A stretch of DNA of 64,000 nucleotides from Anaerolineales bacterium (GCA_023382595.1 JAHDWB010000003.1:124001-188000); one strand, 5' to 3'. Counted from the first letter of the stretch, positions 17,107 through 25,596 are shown. Notes: generated by a model from the letters alone, not told the origin. Translations and numbers: made by a program.

Positions 17107-18231
17107 ATGAAAATTCTATCTGTTTTTGGCACCCGCCCCGAAGCTGTAAAAATGGCTCCCATCGTCAAACTGCTGGCAGAAACGGCAGGCGTGGAATCGC
17201 GCGTGTGCGTGACGGCTCAGCACCGCCAAATGCTCGACCAGGTGTTGGATCTGTTCGACATTAAACCCGACTACGATCTGGACTTGATGCGGGATAACCA
17301 ATCCCTGGCAGATTTGAGCGCTTCCATCTTCACCCATCTTGATCCTGTCCTTTCAGAGTTCCAACCCGACTGGGTGCTGGCACAGGGAGATACCACCACC
17401 GTCGCCATCACCTCCCTGCTGACGTATTTCCGCCGCATCAAATTCGGGCACGTGGAAGCAGGCTTGCGGACACATGACAAGTGGCAGCCCTTCCCCGAAG
17501 AGATCAACCGCCGCGTTGCAGGCGTAGTCGCTGACCTGCACTTCGCACCGACGGAATGGTCGAAGAACAATCTTCTGCGCGAAGGCATTGATGAAGCCAT
17601 CATCAAGGTGACGGGCAACACGGTCATTGATGCGCTGCAATTCGTGGCAAAACAACCCGAGCCGCAGGATGTCTCTGAACTTATTGGGAGATTACTTCGT
17701 CGGGAAAACCACCCCCCTCGCAATGACAGAAAACTCATCCTCGTCACCGCCCACCGCCGCGAGAATTTTGGGGAGCCAATGGAAAATATCTGCCGCGCCC
17801 TGCTGGAACTGGCAAGCCGCGGGGATGTGGAGATCGTCTACCCCGTACACCTCAACCCGAACGTGCAGGAACCGGTCAAACGCCTGCTGACGGACAAGGA
17901 GCATATCACCCTGCTCCCGCCGCTGGATTATCTGCCGCTCGTCCACTTGATGAAACATGCCACCTTGATCCTGACCGATTCAGGCGGGATCCAGGAGGAA
18001 GCGCCAGCCTTTGGCATCCCGACCCTTGTTCTGCGCGATGTGACCGAACGCCCGGAGGGAGTGGCTGCGGGGACGCTAAAACTCGCAGGAACAGAGACCA
18101 GCCGGATCGTCGAGGAGGCGAAGCGGCTATTGGATGATGAATCCGCATATGGGGAAATGGCTCGGGCGGCAAATCCATATGGCGACGGGCATGCTGCAGA
18201 GAAAATCGTCCGGGCTTTACAAGATAGTTAA
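17107..18231 (+). CDS. wecB: UDP-N-acetylglucosamine 2-epimerase
   Basis: A 374-residue enzyme. FGTRPEAVKMAPIV opens the protein, and GDTTTVAITSL, HVEAGLRTHDKWQPFPEE, VTAHRRENFGEPMENICRAL and LTDSGGIQEEAPAFGIP follow, all standard WecB blocks. It interconverts UDP-GlcNAc and UDP-ManNAc, feeding WecC. A basic segment around residue 200 (RLLRRENHPPRNDR) lies where homologues have a short variable loop. Its DNA resembles a dispersed chromosomal repeat, so this loop may be repeat-derived. Confidence 0.93.
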   Translation: MKILSVFGTRPEAVKMAPIVKLLAETAGVESRVCVTAQHRQMLDQVLDLFDIKPDYDLDLMRDNQSLADLSASIFTHLDPVLSEFQPDWVLAQGDTTTVAITSLLTYFRRIKFGHVEAGLRTHDKWQPFPEEINRRVAGVVADLHFAPTEWSKNNLLREGIDEAIIKVTGNTVIDALQFVAKQPEPQDVSELIGRLLRRENHPPRNDRKLILVTAHRRENFGEPMENICRALLELASRGDVEIVYPVHLNPNVQEPVKRLLTDKEHITLLPPLDYLPLVHLMKHATLILTDSGGIQEEAPAFGIPTLVLRDVTERPEGVAAGTLKLAGTETSRIVEEAKRLLDDESAYGEMARAANPYGDGHAAEKIVRALQDS

Positions 18232-18247
18232 CTCGCTTGGAAGTGGT

Positions 18248-18277
18248 ACTTTCCCCCATATCACAGTGGGGGAAAGT
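18248..18277 (+). terminator. Hairpin after wecB
   Basis: ACTTTCCCCC pairs with GGGGGAAAGT, 17 bases after the wecB stop. There is no clear T tract, so termination may be partial. Confidence 0.5.
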
Positions 18278-18403
18278 GCTATTTAATAAGGATCAATTCT
18301 TCACACGTCCACACAACTTTAGATGGTTTTCGTAAACCTATCATTAACGTAAAGAGATAGCCAGTTGTAATGTTACCGCAGAAGCTTTCAGTAATTTTCT
18401 GAG

Positions 18404-18409
18404 TATAAT
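18404..18409 (+). promoter_or_regulatory. -10 box of the secreted repeat protein; likely leaderless
   Basis: TATAAT ends 14 bases before the ATG at 18424 with no ribosome site between, giving a predicted leader of about 7 bases. Confidence 0.55.
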
Positions 18410-18423
18410 GAAAGACGTCTACC

Positions 18424-19368
18424 ATGTTGAAAAGGTCATTTGCGCTCATTATTGTCATGCTTTTCCTGCTCACTGCAGGTTGGATGCCTGCACACGCGCA
18501 AACACAGGAATCCCAGTATTTTAACGAGACGGGACATAATGTTACTGGAGAATTCCTCGCATTTTACAGAAAAAACCCAAATGCCACCTTTCTTTATGGG
18601 TATCCGATCACGGAAAGTTTTGTCAGCAAGGACGGGAAGCGGGTGCAGTATTTCCAGCGCGCCCGTTTTGAACTCCATACCAACCTGCCCGAGGGTCAGC
18701 GCGTCCAACTGACATCGCTTGGACGGGAAACCTACACCACCTCAGGAAAACTAACTCCAAACAATTCGATGGGATGCCGCACCTTCACAGAGACGGGTTT
18801 CTCTGTGTGCTTTGCATTCCTTGAGTTCTTCGAAAAATACGGCGGCGCAGCGCAGTTTGGCTTCCCGATCTCCGAGTTCGAATACCACGAGAACAAATTG
18901 GTGCAGTATTTCGAAAAAACAAGATTGGAATGGCAACCGTGGAGAGCTGAGGGTCAGCGCGTGGTGGTTTCCGACCTTGGGCGTGTGTACTTCGATAAAC
19001 TTCGCGAAGACCCTGCCCTGCTCAACCCCGCCAGCCCGATCGGCAATGCCCCTCAAACAATTCAAAAATTACAGGTGCGCGCCTTTGCCTGGAAGGCAGT
19101 CACCCTGCCATCCGACAGCCAGTTGTTCTATGTCATCGTGCAAGACCAGAACAACCAGCCCGTCTTCAATGCAACTTGCACAGCGATCGTTTACTGGTCC
19201 AACGGCACCAATAACACGACATCCATTTCCACCAACACCAACGGCGTGGGAATCATTTCGTTATCATTCAACAACCAGCCCTACGGCAGTCTGATCTCCA
19301 CCAATATCACCTGCAACTACAATTCGTTGAACGGTTCTACAACGACATCGTTCAGAATCTGGTACTAA
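18424..19368 (+). CDS. Secreted protein with two LGFP-like repeats and a C-terminal Ig-like domain
   Basis: A 314-residue exported protein with a clear signal peptide ending near AHAQ at residue 26. Two copies of a roughly 80-residue unit follow. Each has an ETG-V-EFL/FLEFF start, a FGFPISEFE or YGYPITESF core and a VQYFxKxRxEW/FELH end, with similar R-V-x-SLGR tails. This resembles LGFP-type cell-surface repeats. The last 100 residues (FNATCTAIVYWSNG, ISLSFNNQPYGS) look like an Ig-like beta domain. The function is probably cell-surface binding. A terminator follows at once. Confidence 0.6.
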   Translation: MLKRSFALIIVMLFLLTAGWMPAHAQTQESQYFNETGHNVTGEFLAFYRKNPNATFLYGYPITESFVSKDGKRVQYFQRARFELHTNLPEGQRVQLTSLGRETYTTSGKLTPNNSMGCRTFTETGFSVCFAFLEFFEKYGGAAQFGFPISEFEYHENKLVQYFEKTRLEWQPWRAEGQRVVVSDLGRVYFDKLREDPALLNPASPIGNAPQTIQKLQVRAFAWKAVTLPSDSQLFYVIVQDQNNQPVFNATCTAIVYWSNGTNNTTSISTNTNGVGIISLSFNNQPYGSLISTNITCNYNSLNGSTTTSFRIWY

Positions 19369-19394
19369 AAACTCCCGACCACGGGAGTTTTTTT
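19367..19394. terminator. Bidirectional terminator between convergent genes
   Basis: AAAACTCCCG and CGGGAGTTTTTTT form a stem around four bases. T tracts are present on both strands, and the two convergent stop codons lie on its edges. Confidence 0.85.
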
Positions 19395-20064
19395 ATGGCA
19401 GTTCTCTCAGATTGAAGACAGGACCATCCCTGCATACCATCTTCCATTCATGACGGACAGTCACCGCGCAGACCCCGCATTCGGCAAGCGCGCCACAAGG
19501 CATGGGGGCACGGATGAGAACTTGCGCTTCGCACTTTAACCTTGCTTGATTCCCCTCTCCCAGCATCTCCCGCAACAGATTCAGATTCTCGCGCGCCGTG
19601 TCCAGAGCAGCATAATCCGCCCATTGAAGGATCTCCAGCATCGCTTTCAACGGCTGGACTTCGACAATTTCGGGGAGATCATCCACTGCCGCATCGCTGA
19701 CTAGGACGATCTCCGCGTTTTGCTTGAGCGCGACGGAGATCAATCCACGCAGGCGGGCGGGAGAATCGTCAAAGGCGATCAACGCAATCTTGCGGGCCGA
19801 TACCGGGATTGCAAATCCGCGCCCGATGGGACCGCGCATGGTCAAGGATGTGCCGGGACGCCAATCCACGGGCAGGGGCGGCGCGGAGCGGAACCCGTGC
19901 GAGGTGGATTCGGCTGCGAAAACGGAATCAGCCAACGGCGCGGAGGAGGCGTCGGCATGGGCGAGGAGATACTGCCCGGGCACGGGGGTCAGCTCGGGAG
20001 GGCAGGCAATCCGGGCGGAGCCATCCAGAAAGACCTCTTCGACGATACCTTTGGCAATCTTCAT
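19393..20064 (-). CDS. PyrK-like electron-transfer protein (flavin and [2Fe-2S])
   Basis: A 223-residue protein resembling the electron-transfer subunit of type 1B dihydroorotate dehydrogenase. GQYLLAHADAS occupies the place of the flavin-binding motif. The C-terminus CGALAECGVCAVTVRHEWKM, then CRDGPVF, gives four cysteines in the PyrK [2Fe-2S] spacing. The central NAD-binding region is weakly conserved. No pyrD is adjacent, so its redox partner is unknown. The ATG at 20064 is preferred to a longer upstream frame, since that would overlap the divergent SPFH gene. Confidence 0.7.
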   Translation of the reverse strand: MKIAKGIVEEVFLDGSARIACPPELTPVPGQYLLAHADASSAPLADSVFAAESTSHGFRSAPPLPVDWRPGTSLTMRGPIGRGFAIPVSARKIALIAFDDSPARLRGLISVALKQNAEIVLVSDAAVDDLPEIVEVQPLKAMLEILQWADYAALDTARENLNLLREMLGEGNQARLKCEAQVLIRAPMPCGALAECGVCAVTVRHEWKMVCRDGPVFNLRELP

Positions 20065-20106
20065 TGGAGAAATGTTAACATGCTTCGATGCCTCCTGCAA
20101 GACGGT

Positions 20107-20112
20107 TATAAT
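20107..20112 (+). promoter_or_regulatory. -10 box of the prohibitin-like gene
   Basis: TATAAT 24 bases before the ATG at 20136, with a GGAGGA ribosome site in between. Confidence 0.6.
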
Positions 20113-20135
20113 CTCCGAAATTACACGGAGGAACC

Positions 20136-21149
20136 ATGAATATCTCAAGTTTACTGCAAGGAATTGCCTCCTTTGCATGGGTGGGTTTATTTGGCGTGAT
20201 CGTTGCCATCTTTGTTCGCGCCAGCCGCAACCAACCCATCAAGGGATTGACCACAGCAGTGGTCGTTTTATTGGTTTTTGCCATTTTGCTGACATCCGTG
20301 GGCGCCGGGTTGGTGTTCATCGAGCCGGATGAATTAGGCGTGGTGGTGACAGCCGTCGGCGGGGAAGGGATTCGTCCGCAACCGTTGAACTCCGGTCTGC
20401 ATTGGGTGATCCCGTTTGTGGAACGCGTGGAACGGTTTTCGATCCTGAACCAGACATACACAATGGCTTCCGCGGCGGACGAAGGGGCATCCATGTCGGA
20501 AGATTCGATCCAGGTGCGCACGAAGGACGGTCAGCAGGTATATGTGGATGCTTCGGTAATTTATGCCATTGACCCGATGAAATCGATTGATTTGTACCGC
20601 ACATGGCGTTTTACCTATCAGGATGGGTTTGTGCGTCCGCAAGCGCGCGGTATCATCCGTGACGCGGCTTCGCAATACGGTGTGGAGGAGATCGTGAGTT
20701 CCAAGCGCGCGGAAATGCAGGCGATCATCACCGAACGACTGCGCGAAGTATTCGCCGAAAATAATTTAGTGCTGAGAGATTTCGTGCTGCGTAACATCCG
20801 CTTCAGCGAAGAATACGCAGCGGCGGTCGAGCAAAAACAGATCGCCGAACAGCAGGCGGAACAGGCTCGTTTTGTGGTTGAATCAAAGAAACAGGAAGCC
20901 GAACAAGCCCGCCAGATCGCGCAAGGTCAGGCGGATGCGGCAGTGATCGCGGCGCAGGGCGCGGCAGAAGCGCGTCTCATTGAGGCGCAAGCTGAAGCGG
21001 AAGCCAACCGCCTGCTGGCAGAATCCCTGACCTTCGAATTGATCCAGTATCAATACATTTTAAAACTCGCCCCCGGCGTGCAAACGATCTTCATTCCGAG
21101 CGGCAACCAGTTCATTTTGCCGTTACCGAACACGACACTTCCCGAATAA
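20136..21149 (+). CDS. Prohibitin-like SPFH membrane protein
   Basis: A 337-residue protein with two N-terminal membrane segments (FAWVGLFGVIVAIFVRA and TAVVVLLVFAILLTSVGAG). The SPFH domain follows (VFIEPDELGVVVTAVGGEGI, LNSGLHWVIPFVERVERF), then a helical region rich in Glu, Ala and Gln. YILKLAPGVQTIFIPSGNQF near the end is typical of prohibitins. It forms ring-like membrane assemblies in relatives. No NfeD partner is adjacent, unlike the other two SPFH genes here. Confidence 0.9.
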   Translation: MNISSLLQGIASFAWVGLFGVIVAIFVRASRNQPIKGLTTAVVVLLVFAILLTSVGAGLVFIEPDELGVVVTAVGGEGIRPQPLNSGLHWVIPFVERVERFSILNQTYTMASAADEGASMSEDSIQVRTKDGQQVYVDASVIYAIDPMKSIDLYRTWRFTYQDGFVRPQARGIIRDAASQYGVEEIVSSKRAEMQAIITERLREVFAENNLVLRDFVLRNIRFSEEYAAAVEQKQIAEQQAEQARFVVESKKQEAEQARQIAQGQADAAVIAAQGAAEARLIEAQAEAEANRLLAESLTFELIQYQYILKLAPGVQTIFIPSGNQFILPLPNTTLPE

Positions 21150-21154
21150 TTTTC

Positions 21155-21185
21155 AGTGACAGCCGATTTCGAAGCGGCTGTCACT
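21155..21185 (+). terminator. Hairpin after the prohibitin-like gene
   Basis: AGTGACAGCCG pairs perfectly with CGGCTGTCACT around a nine-base loop. It lacks a strong T tract. Confidence 0.6.
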
Positions 21186-21198
21186 ATTCCTGAAAATC

Positions 21199-22257
21199 AT
21201 GCCCATCCCAAAAACTGGACGCGAAATCCGCCTGACGACTCTTTCCGCCTGCGCGGGTTGAGCGTCCAAATTAGACGCTGACGCGTTGACGCAGGTTCTG
21301 CGTCCCATCAAAGACATCTTCGATCCCGCTTCCTACCCGGACCTGCTGGTTGGTCTGACGTCCCCGGATGATGCGGCTGTCTGGCGTTTAAGCGACGAGC
21401 AAGCCATCGTCATCACCACGGATTTCTTCACACCCGTAGTGGACACACCCTACGAATACGGTTCCATTGCGGCGGCAAACAGCCTCTCGGATGTGTATGC
21501 GATGGGCGGCAAACCCTTCCTTGCGCTGAATATCGCGGCATTACCCGATAACCTGCCTGCTGAAATCTCCAGCGAAATCCTTCGCGGCGGCGCGGAAAAG
21601 GCGCGCGAGGCAGGCGTGGTCGTCGCGGGCGGGCATACGGTCAAGGACAAGGAGCCGAAGTACGGACTGGTCGTGATCGGTTTCGTCCATCCGCAGAAAA
21701 TCATCAGCAAAAGTGGATTGAAAGCGGGCGACATCCTCGTGCTCTCCAAGCCGCTGGGCGGCGGCGTGACCACCACTGCGCTCAAGCAGGAAAAAGCGGA
21801 CGAGGCGCACGTCGCTGAAGCCATCGAATGGATGCAAAGACTGAACAAATCCGCGGGTGAGCTGGCAGTGGAGTTTGGCGCACGCGGCGGGACGGATATT
21901 ACCGGCTTCGGCTTTCTCGGTCATGCCATGGAAATGGCGGAGGCTTCCGAGGTTTCCCTGCAAATCGACTTTGCAAAACTGCCCTTCCTGAGCGGCGCGC
22001 GCGGATATGCCGAGCGAGGCATCTTCCCGGGCGGCGCGTTTGACAACAAGAAATATTTCGAAGCCGCTGTAACCTTCGCAGAAACGCTGGACGAACCGTC
22101 ACAGATGCTGTTGTTCGATCCGCAGACCAGCGGAGGATTGCTGTTCGGTCTGGAGCGGGAGAAGCTATCGGCGTTTGAAGAGGCTGCCAGAAAACAGAAC
22201 CAGCCATTTTGGGTGGTCGGTGAGGCGCGCGAGGGGACGGGCATCGAGGTCCGGTAG
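21199..22257 (+). CDS. selD: Selenide, water dikinase with selenocysteine (in-frame UGA at 21259)
   Basis: SelD makes selenophosphate from selenide and ATP. From the ATG at 21199 the frame reads through a single TGA at codon 21 into the rest of the protein, 352 residues in all. The local sequence SACAG-U-ASKL aligns with the catalytic AGCGCK of E. coli SelD, so the UGA replaces catalytic Cys17 and the nearby Lys is kept. Downstream blocks are complete: LLVGLTSPDDAAVW, TTDFFTPVVDTP, VYAMGGKPFLAL, VAGGHTVKD, TDITGFGFLGHAMEM and DPQTSGGLLFG. A start at 21286 would lose the active site. A SECIS-like hairpin follows the UGA. Confidence 0.9.
21248..21295 (+). promoter_or_regulatory. SECIS-like stem-loop for UGA recoding
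   Basis: Directly after the UGA, AGCGTC (21261-21266) pairs with GACGCT (21274-21279) around the loop CAAATTA. An outer helix CCTGCG (21248-21253) can pair with CGCAGG (21290-21295). Bacterial SECIS elements lie at this position just 3' of the UGA and bind SelB. The position fits, but the fold is assessed by eye only. Confidence 0.6.
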
Positions 22258-22259
22258 AA

Positions 22260-22406
22260 ATGTTCCGCATTGGGATCATCGAACTCGGCATCACGTGCGG
22301 CTTGATCGCGCTGGCGATTTTCATCCCCCTTATCATCACCCGCGGGTATGCCAGCCTGAATCGACGGCTGAAAGATATAGAGAGCAAAATTTCAAAAAAA
22401 CAGTAA
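22260..22406 (+). CDS. Small single-pass membrane protein downstream of selD
   Basis: A 48-residue protein starting three bases after the selD stop. It begins MFRIGIIELGITCGLIALAI, and a hydrophobic stretch to about residue 27 is followed by a basic, coiled C-terminus (SLNRRLKDIESKISKK). The family is not recognised. Tight spacing suggests cotranscription and coupled translation with selD. A functional link to selenium use is only suggested by position. Confidence 0.6.
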   Translation: MFRIGIIELGITCGLIALAIFIPLIITRGYASLNRRLKDIESKISKKQ

Positions 22407-22447
22407 CTTTCAGGTACAATAAGGATGAGAAATTTGCACTAACCATC

Positions 22448-22597
22448 ATGTCCGAAGTCCCCTTAGAACCAGACCCTAGTCTTTCCCCCGTTTGTTTATT
22501 CAATCTGGCACATTTCATCTGCCGCGAATCAGCGCGGTTGTATGTATTTAATCGGACAGTGACATTCTCACATCATCTGAACAAAAGGAAATCATGA
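22448..22597 (+). CDS. Doubtful small ORF, 49 residues
   Basis: An open frame starting MSEVPLEPDPSLSPVCLF whose stop overlaps the start of the next gene (ATGA). A TACAAT box lies 27 bases upstream at 22415-22420. There is no convincing ribosome site, no recognisable domain and an odd composition. It may instead be untranslated leader of the CNNM gene. Confidence 0.2.
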   Translation: MSEVPLEPDPSLSPVCLFNLAHFICRESARLYVFNRTVTFSHHLNKRKS

Positions 22598-23901
22598 GTA
22601 TTGGCAGTCAGATCATTATCATATTACTATTGATCCTGATCAACGGTATCCTATCCATGTCCGAGGCGGCGTTGGTGGCTTCGCGCAAGGCACGTTTGCA
22701 GCAAAAGGCAAATGAGGGGAACAAGTCATCGGCAATGGCACTTTCATTGATCGAAGACCCGAACATCTTCCTCTCCGCCATTCAGATCGGTATCACCCTG
22801 ATCGGCGTGTTGACCGGCGCAGTCGGCGGAATCACCATCTCCGAACCGCTTGCCTATCTACTCCAGGATGTTCCCTACATTGGAGCATACAGCCCGTCCA
22901 TTGCGCTGGGGATCGTGGTTATCACGATCACGATCCTGACCATCTGGCTGGGGGAATTGGTTCCCAAGCGTCTCGGGATCAACAGCCCGGAGCAGATCGC
23001 GCAGGTGGTGGCGGGACCCATGCTTTTCATCACAAGGCTGTTTTCCCCCCTCATCAAATTGATGAGCAACGCAACGAACTTCGTTCTGCGCCTGATAGGG
23101 GTAAATCCATCCACCGAACCGCCGATCACGGAGGAAGAGCTTCAACTGCTAATCGATCAAGGGACGCAGGCGGGCATCTTCGAAGAATCCGAACAGGACA
23201 TGGTGGAAGGCGTGTTCAGCCTGGGCGACCAGCGTGTGTATTCGTTGATGACGCCGCGCACCGAGATCATCTGGCTGGACATTACCGATACCAAAGAGGA
23301 GATCTTCGAAAAGGTCGCGAATTGCCCCTACTCCCGCTTCCCAGTGCGGCAAGATTCGCTGGAAGCGATCATTGGCATCGTAAAATCACGCGACCTGCTC
23401 GTTACCTCCCTCTCCGGCAGGGACATCAAACTCAAGGAACTGGTCAAACCTGCCATCTTCATTCCTGAAACCATGCTTGCTTCGCGCGCGCTCGAGATCT
23501 TGAAAGAGAAAAATACCGAATTACTACTCGTCATTGACGAGTTCGGCGGCTTGCAAGGATTGTTGACCATCAACGACATCCTCGAAGAGATCGTCGGCGA
23601 GATGGAAGGCGAGGAACCACAAGCCACCCAGCGGCAGGACGGCTCCTGGCTCCTGGACGGTATGCTGGAAGTGGACGAATTCAAGGAGATCTTCGACCTG
23701 AAAGAACTCCCCCACGAGGGCGAATACGAGACCTTAAGCGGCTTTGTCATGACCTCCCTCGGGCGCGTACCGCAAACCACCGACCATTTTGAATGGAACA
23801 ACCTGCGCTTTGAAGTCATGGACATGGACGGAAGGCGGGTGGACAAGATACTGGTCACCACGAAGCAAAAAGTGCAGAGCGCGGAGAGCAGCGGCGGCTG
23901 A
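22594..23901 (+). CDS. CNNM/CorC-type membrane protein with CBS domains (hemolysin family)
   Basis: A 435-residue protein. Residues 1-180 form the DUF21 membrane domain (ILINGILSMSEAALVASRKA, then several helices and LGELVPKRLGINSPEQIA). Two CBS domains follow (MTPRTEIIWLDI, and the second around ELLLVIDEFGGLQGLLTI). A C-terminal CorC_HlyC domain (GSWLLDGMLEVDEFKEIFDL) completes it. Relatives transport or sense Mg2+/Co2+ or protect against their loss. AAAGGAAATC precedes the ATG. All family parts are present. Confidence 0.92.
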   Translation: MSIGSQIIIILLLILINGILSMSEAALVASRKARLQQKANEGNKSSAMALSLIEDPNIFLSAIQIGITLIGVLTGAVGGITISEPLAYLLQDVPYIGAYSPSIALGIVVITITILTIWLGELVPKRLGINSPEQIAQVVAGPMLFITRLFSPLIKLMSNATNFVLRLIGVNPSTEPPITEEELQLLIDQGTQAGIFEESEQDMVEGVFSLGDQRVYSLMTPRTEIIWLDITDTKEEIFEKVANCPYSRFPVRQDSLEAIIGIVKSRDLLVTSLSGRDIKLKELVKPAIFIPETMLASRALEILKEKNTELLLVIDEFGGLQGLLTINDILEEIVGEMEGEEPQATQRQDGSWLLDGMLEVDEFKEIFDLKELPHEGEYETLSGFVMTSLGRVPQTTDHFEWNNLRFEVMDMDGRRVDKILVTTKQKVQSAESSGG

Positions 23902-23924
23902 TAAAGCATATCTTTGTTCGATGG

Positions 23925-23930
23925 TATAAT
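23925..23930 (+). promoter_or_regulatory. -10 box of the LysM gene; likely leaderless
   Basis: TATAAT ends ten bases before the ATG at 23941, with no ribosome site between. Confidence 0.6.
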
Positions 23931-23940
23931 TCACGCCCGT

Positions 23941-25107
23941 ATGGCTCAAGAACCCACTTCCAATAAAACAAAGGTCTGTCCCACCTGCGGAACGCGCCTG
24001 AGCGACAACGCCGTGCGCTGTCTCGTGTGCGGGATGGAATTTGGAGCGCAGCCTGCCCCGAAGGTTGCCAAAAAAAGCGAAAAATCGGTGCAAGCCAGCA
24101 GCCTGCCTCAAGTCACATTGAGCCTGCCGGCTGCCATTGGCGTTCTCCTGGTGGTCATCGTCATCGCCGCCGCGATCGTATTCTTCTCGCTGCGTGCGAG
24201 CGCGCCTCCCGGCACGTTCGACCCGGTGGAAACCTCCACCCCCACCGAGACACCCACCGCAACCCTGCCGCCCACCGCAACCCTGCCGCCGACAGATATT
24301 CCCACCGCAACCCCGCAGAAGCCGTTCGAATACACGGTCTCTGTCAACGACGGTTCCTGTTCGCAGATCGCGTTCAATTTCGGAATTTCGGTGCAAAGTA
24401 TCATCATCACGAACAACCTGCCGTCCACATGCCCCATTTCGGTCGGTCAAAGGCTGCTGATCCCCTATCCCACCGCCACGAACCCGCCGCCGCCCACCAA
24501 CACCCCCCTGCCGGTGGATGCAACCCGGCAGGCATGTGAAACCGTCACCATCACCGTGCAGGAAGGCGACACGCTCTCCAGCATTGCGGCAAACTACGCC
24601 GTCCCGCCTGAGGCGATCAAAGAATTCAACGGTCTGACAACCGACAACGTCTTCTTCGGCGCGACCCTGCAAATCCCGTTATGTAGACGCGCCGCCACGC
24701 CCGGTCCGACCCCCACGGCGACGATTCCGCCTCCCTACCCCGCCCCGAACCTACTCCTGCCTGCGGACGGCGCCGCCTTCACCCTGGCAAATGACGTCGT
24801 CACCCTGCAATGGGCATCCGTCGGCGTGTTACGAGACGGCGAAGCGTATCAAATCACCGTAGAAGATGTGACCGCCAGCCAGACCCGCCGCATCACCGAT
24901 TACGTCACCGATACGAAATATATCGTGCCGACCTCCTTCCGCCCGCGGGATAACGTCGCACACGTCATGCGCTGGTGGATCACCCCCGTCCGTCAGGCAG
25001 GCGTGGATGATCAGGGACAGCCCATCTGGGTCGCGTCTGGCGCGGTCAGCGAAAAACGAGTCTTTACGTGGGTGGGGGTTGCCGTCCAAGGCACACCGAA
25101 CCCATAG
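23941..25107 (+). CDS. Zinc-ribbon, membrane-anchored LysM protein
   Basis: A 388-residue protein. An N-terminal cytoplasmic zinc ribbon (CPTCG at residues 14-18, CLVCG at 30-34) is followed by one membrane helix (LPAAIGVLLVVIVIAAAIVFF) and a Pro/Thr linker. Two LysM domains follow (VNDGSCSQIAFNFGIS and VQEGDTLSSIAANYAVPPE), then a beta-rich C-terminal domain. It is probably a cell-envelope protein binding peptidoglycan or glycans, tethered to the membrane. The ATG at 23941 directly precedes the zinc ribbon and is supported by the nearby -10 box. Confidence 0.8.
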   Translation: MAQEPTSNKTKVCPTCGTRLSDNAVRCLVCGMEFGAQPAPKVAKKSEKSVQASSLPQVTLSLPAAIGVLLVVIVIAAAIVFFSLRASAPPGTFDPVETSTPTETPTATLPPTATLPPTDIPTATPQKPFEYTVSVNDGSCSQIAFNFGISVQSIIITNNLPSTCPISVGQRLLIPYPTATNPPPPTNTPLPVDATRQACETVTITVQEGDTLSSIAANYAVPPEAIKEFNGLTTDNVFFGATLQIPLCRRAATPGPTPTATIPPPYPAPNLLLPADGAAFTLANDVVTLQWASVGVLRDGEAYQITVEDVTASQTRRITDYVTDTKYIVPTSFRPRDNVAHVMRWWITPVRQAGVDDQGQPIWVASGAVSEKRVFTWVGVAVQGTPNP

Positions 25108-25126
25108 TCCGCACGGAGTGAACCGA

Positions 25127-25158
25127 AACTCCCCTGCCATTTCAGGCTGGGGAGTTTT
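25127..25158 (+). terminator. Terminator after the LysM gene
   Basis: AAACTCCCC pairs with GGGGAGTTT and ends in TTTT. Confidence 0.8.
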
Positions 25159-25176
25159 CAAATCCAAGGAGGCAAC

Positions 25177-25362
25177 ATGCTCGAAACCATAGGAAAGATC
25201 ATGGCAATCCTGCTTATCACCGCAGGTATTATCTGGGCATTGCAGGGACTCAACGTCCTGCCCGGCACATTCATGCGCGGCGACCCACAATGGGTGATCA
25301 ATGGCTCAATCACCGCTGTGGTAGGCATCGCTTTATTCTGGTTTTCCAGCCGCAAAAAATGA
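25177..25362 (+). CDS. Small two-helix membrane protein
   Basis: A 61-residue protein with two hydrophobic helices (IGKIMAILLITAGIIWALQG and GSITAVVGIALFWFSS) joined by a loop with VLPGTFMRGDPQWV, ending in basic residues. Function unknown. An AAGGAGG ribosome site precedes it, and its stop overlaps the start of the next small gene (ATGA), so the two are cotranslated. Confidence 0.75.
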   Translation: MLETIGKIMAILLITAGIIWALQGLNVLPGTFMRGDPQWVINGSITAVVGIALFWFSSRKK

Positions 25363-25583
25363 GCCAGGTCATTCAAGTCGGCGACCATGTCGAAATCCAC
25401 CTGGACGCCAAATTTGGAGAACGCGCAGGCTGGTATAAAGGCACAGTCATCCGAATTGACCCATACTCCGAACACCGCAGTTTCTACTGGGTGGAGTTGA
25501 GCGCCGAAGCGCAAGCCATGTTGCGAACCAGCCAAATCTCTGTTTTTAATCCGAAAAATATCCGCAAGGTCGAATCCCCGTAA
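25359..25583 (+). CDS. Small beta-barrel (SH3/KOW-like) protein, unknown function
   Basis: A 74-residue protein starting MSQVIQVGDHVEIHLDAKFG, with AGWYKGTVIRIDPYSEHRSF in the middle. The pattern of short strands with GD and KGTV turns suggests an SH3- or KOW-like barrel. No known family is recognised. It is coupled to the upstream membrane protein gene and ends at a terminator. Confidence 0.65.
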   Translation: MSQVIQVGDHVEIHLDAKFGERAGWYKGTVIRIDPYSEHRSFYWVELSAEAQAMLRTSQISVFNPKNIRKVESP

Positions 25584-25596
25584 CGCGGGGATTTTT
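25573..25596 (+). terminator. Terminator after the small gene pair
   Basis: AATCCCCG pairs with CGGGGATT, followed by TTT. The left arm overlaps the stop region. Confidence 0.8.

Noticed and set aside
21286-22257. SelD starting at 21286 (TTG) as a normal non-Sec protein
   Set aside because: This start would delete the catalytic residue and the ATP-binding lysine region, and the upstream sequence continues in frame with perfect SelD similarity through the UGA.
22175-22447. Plus-strand frame overlapping the end of selD
   Set aside because: It overlaps both selD and the small membrane protein gene in another frame and shows no features.
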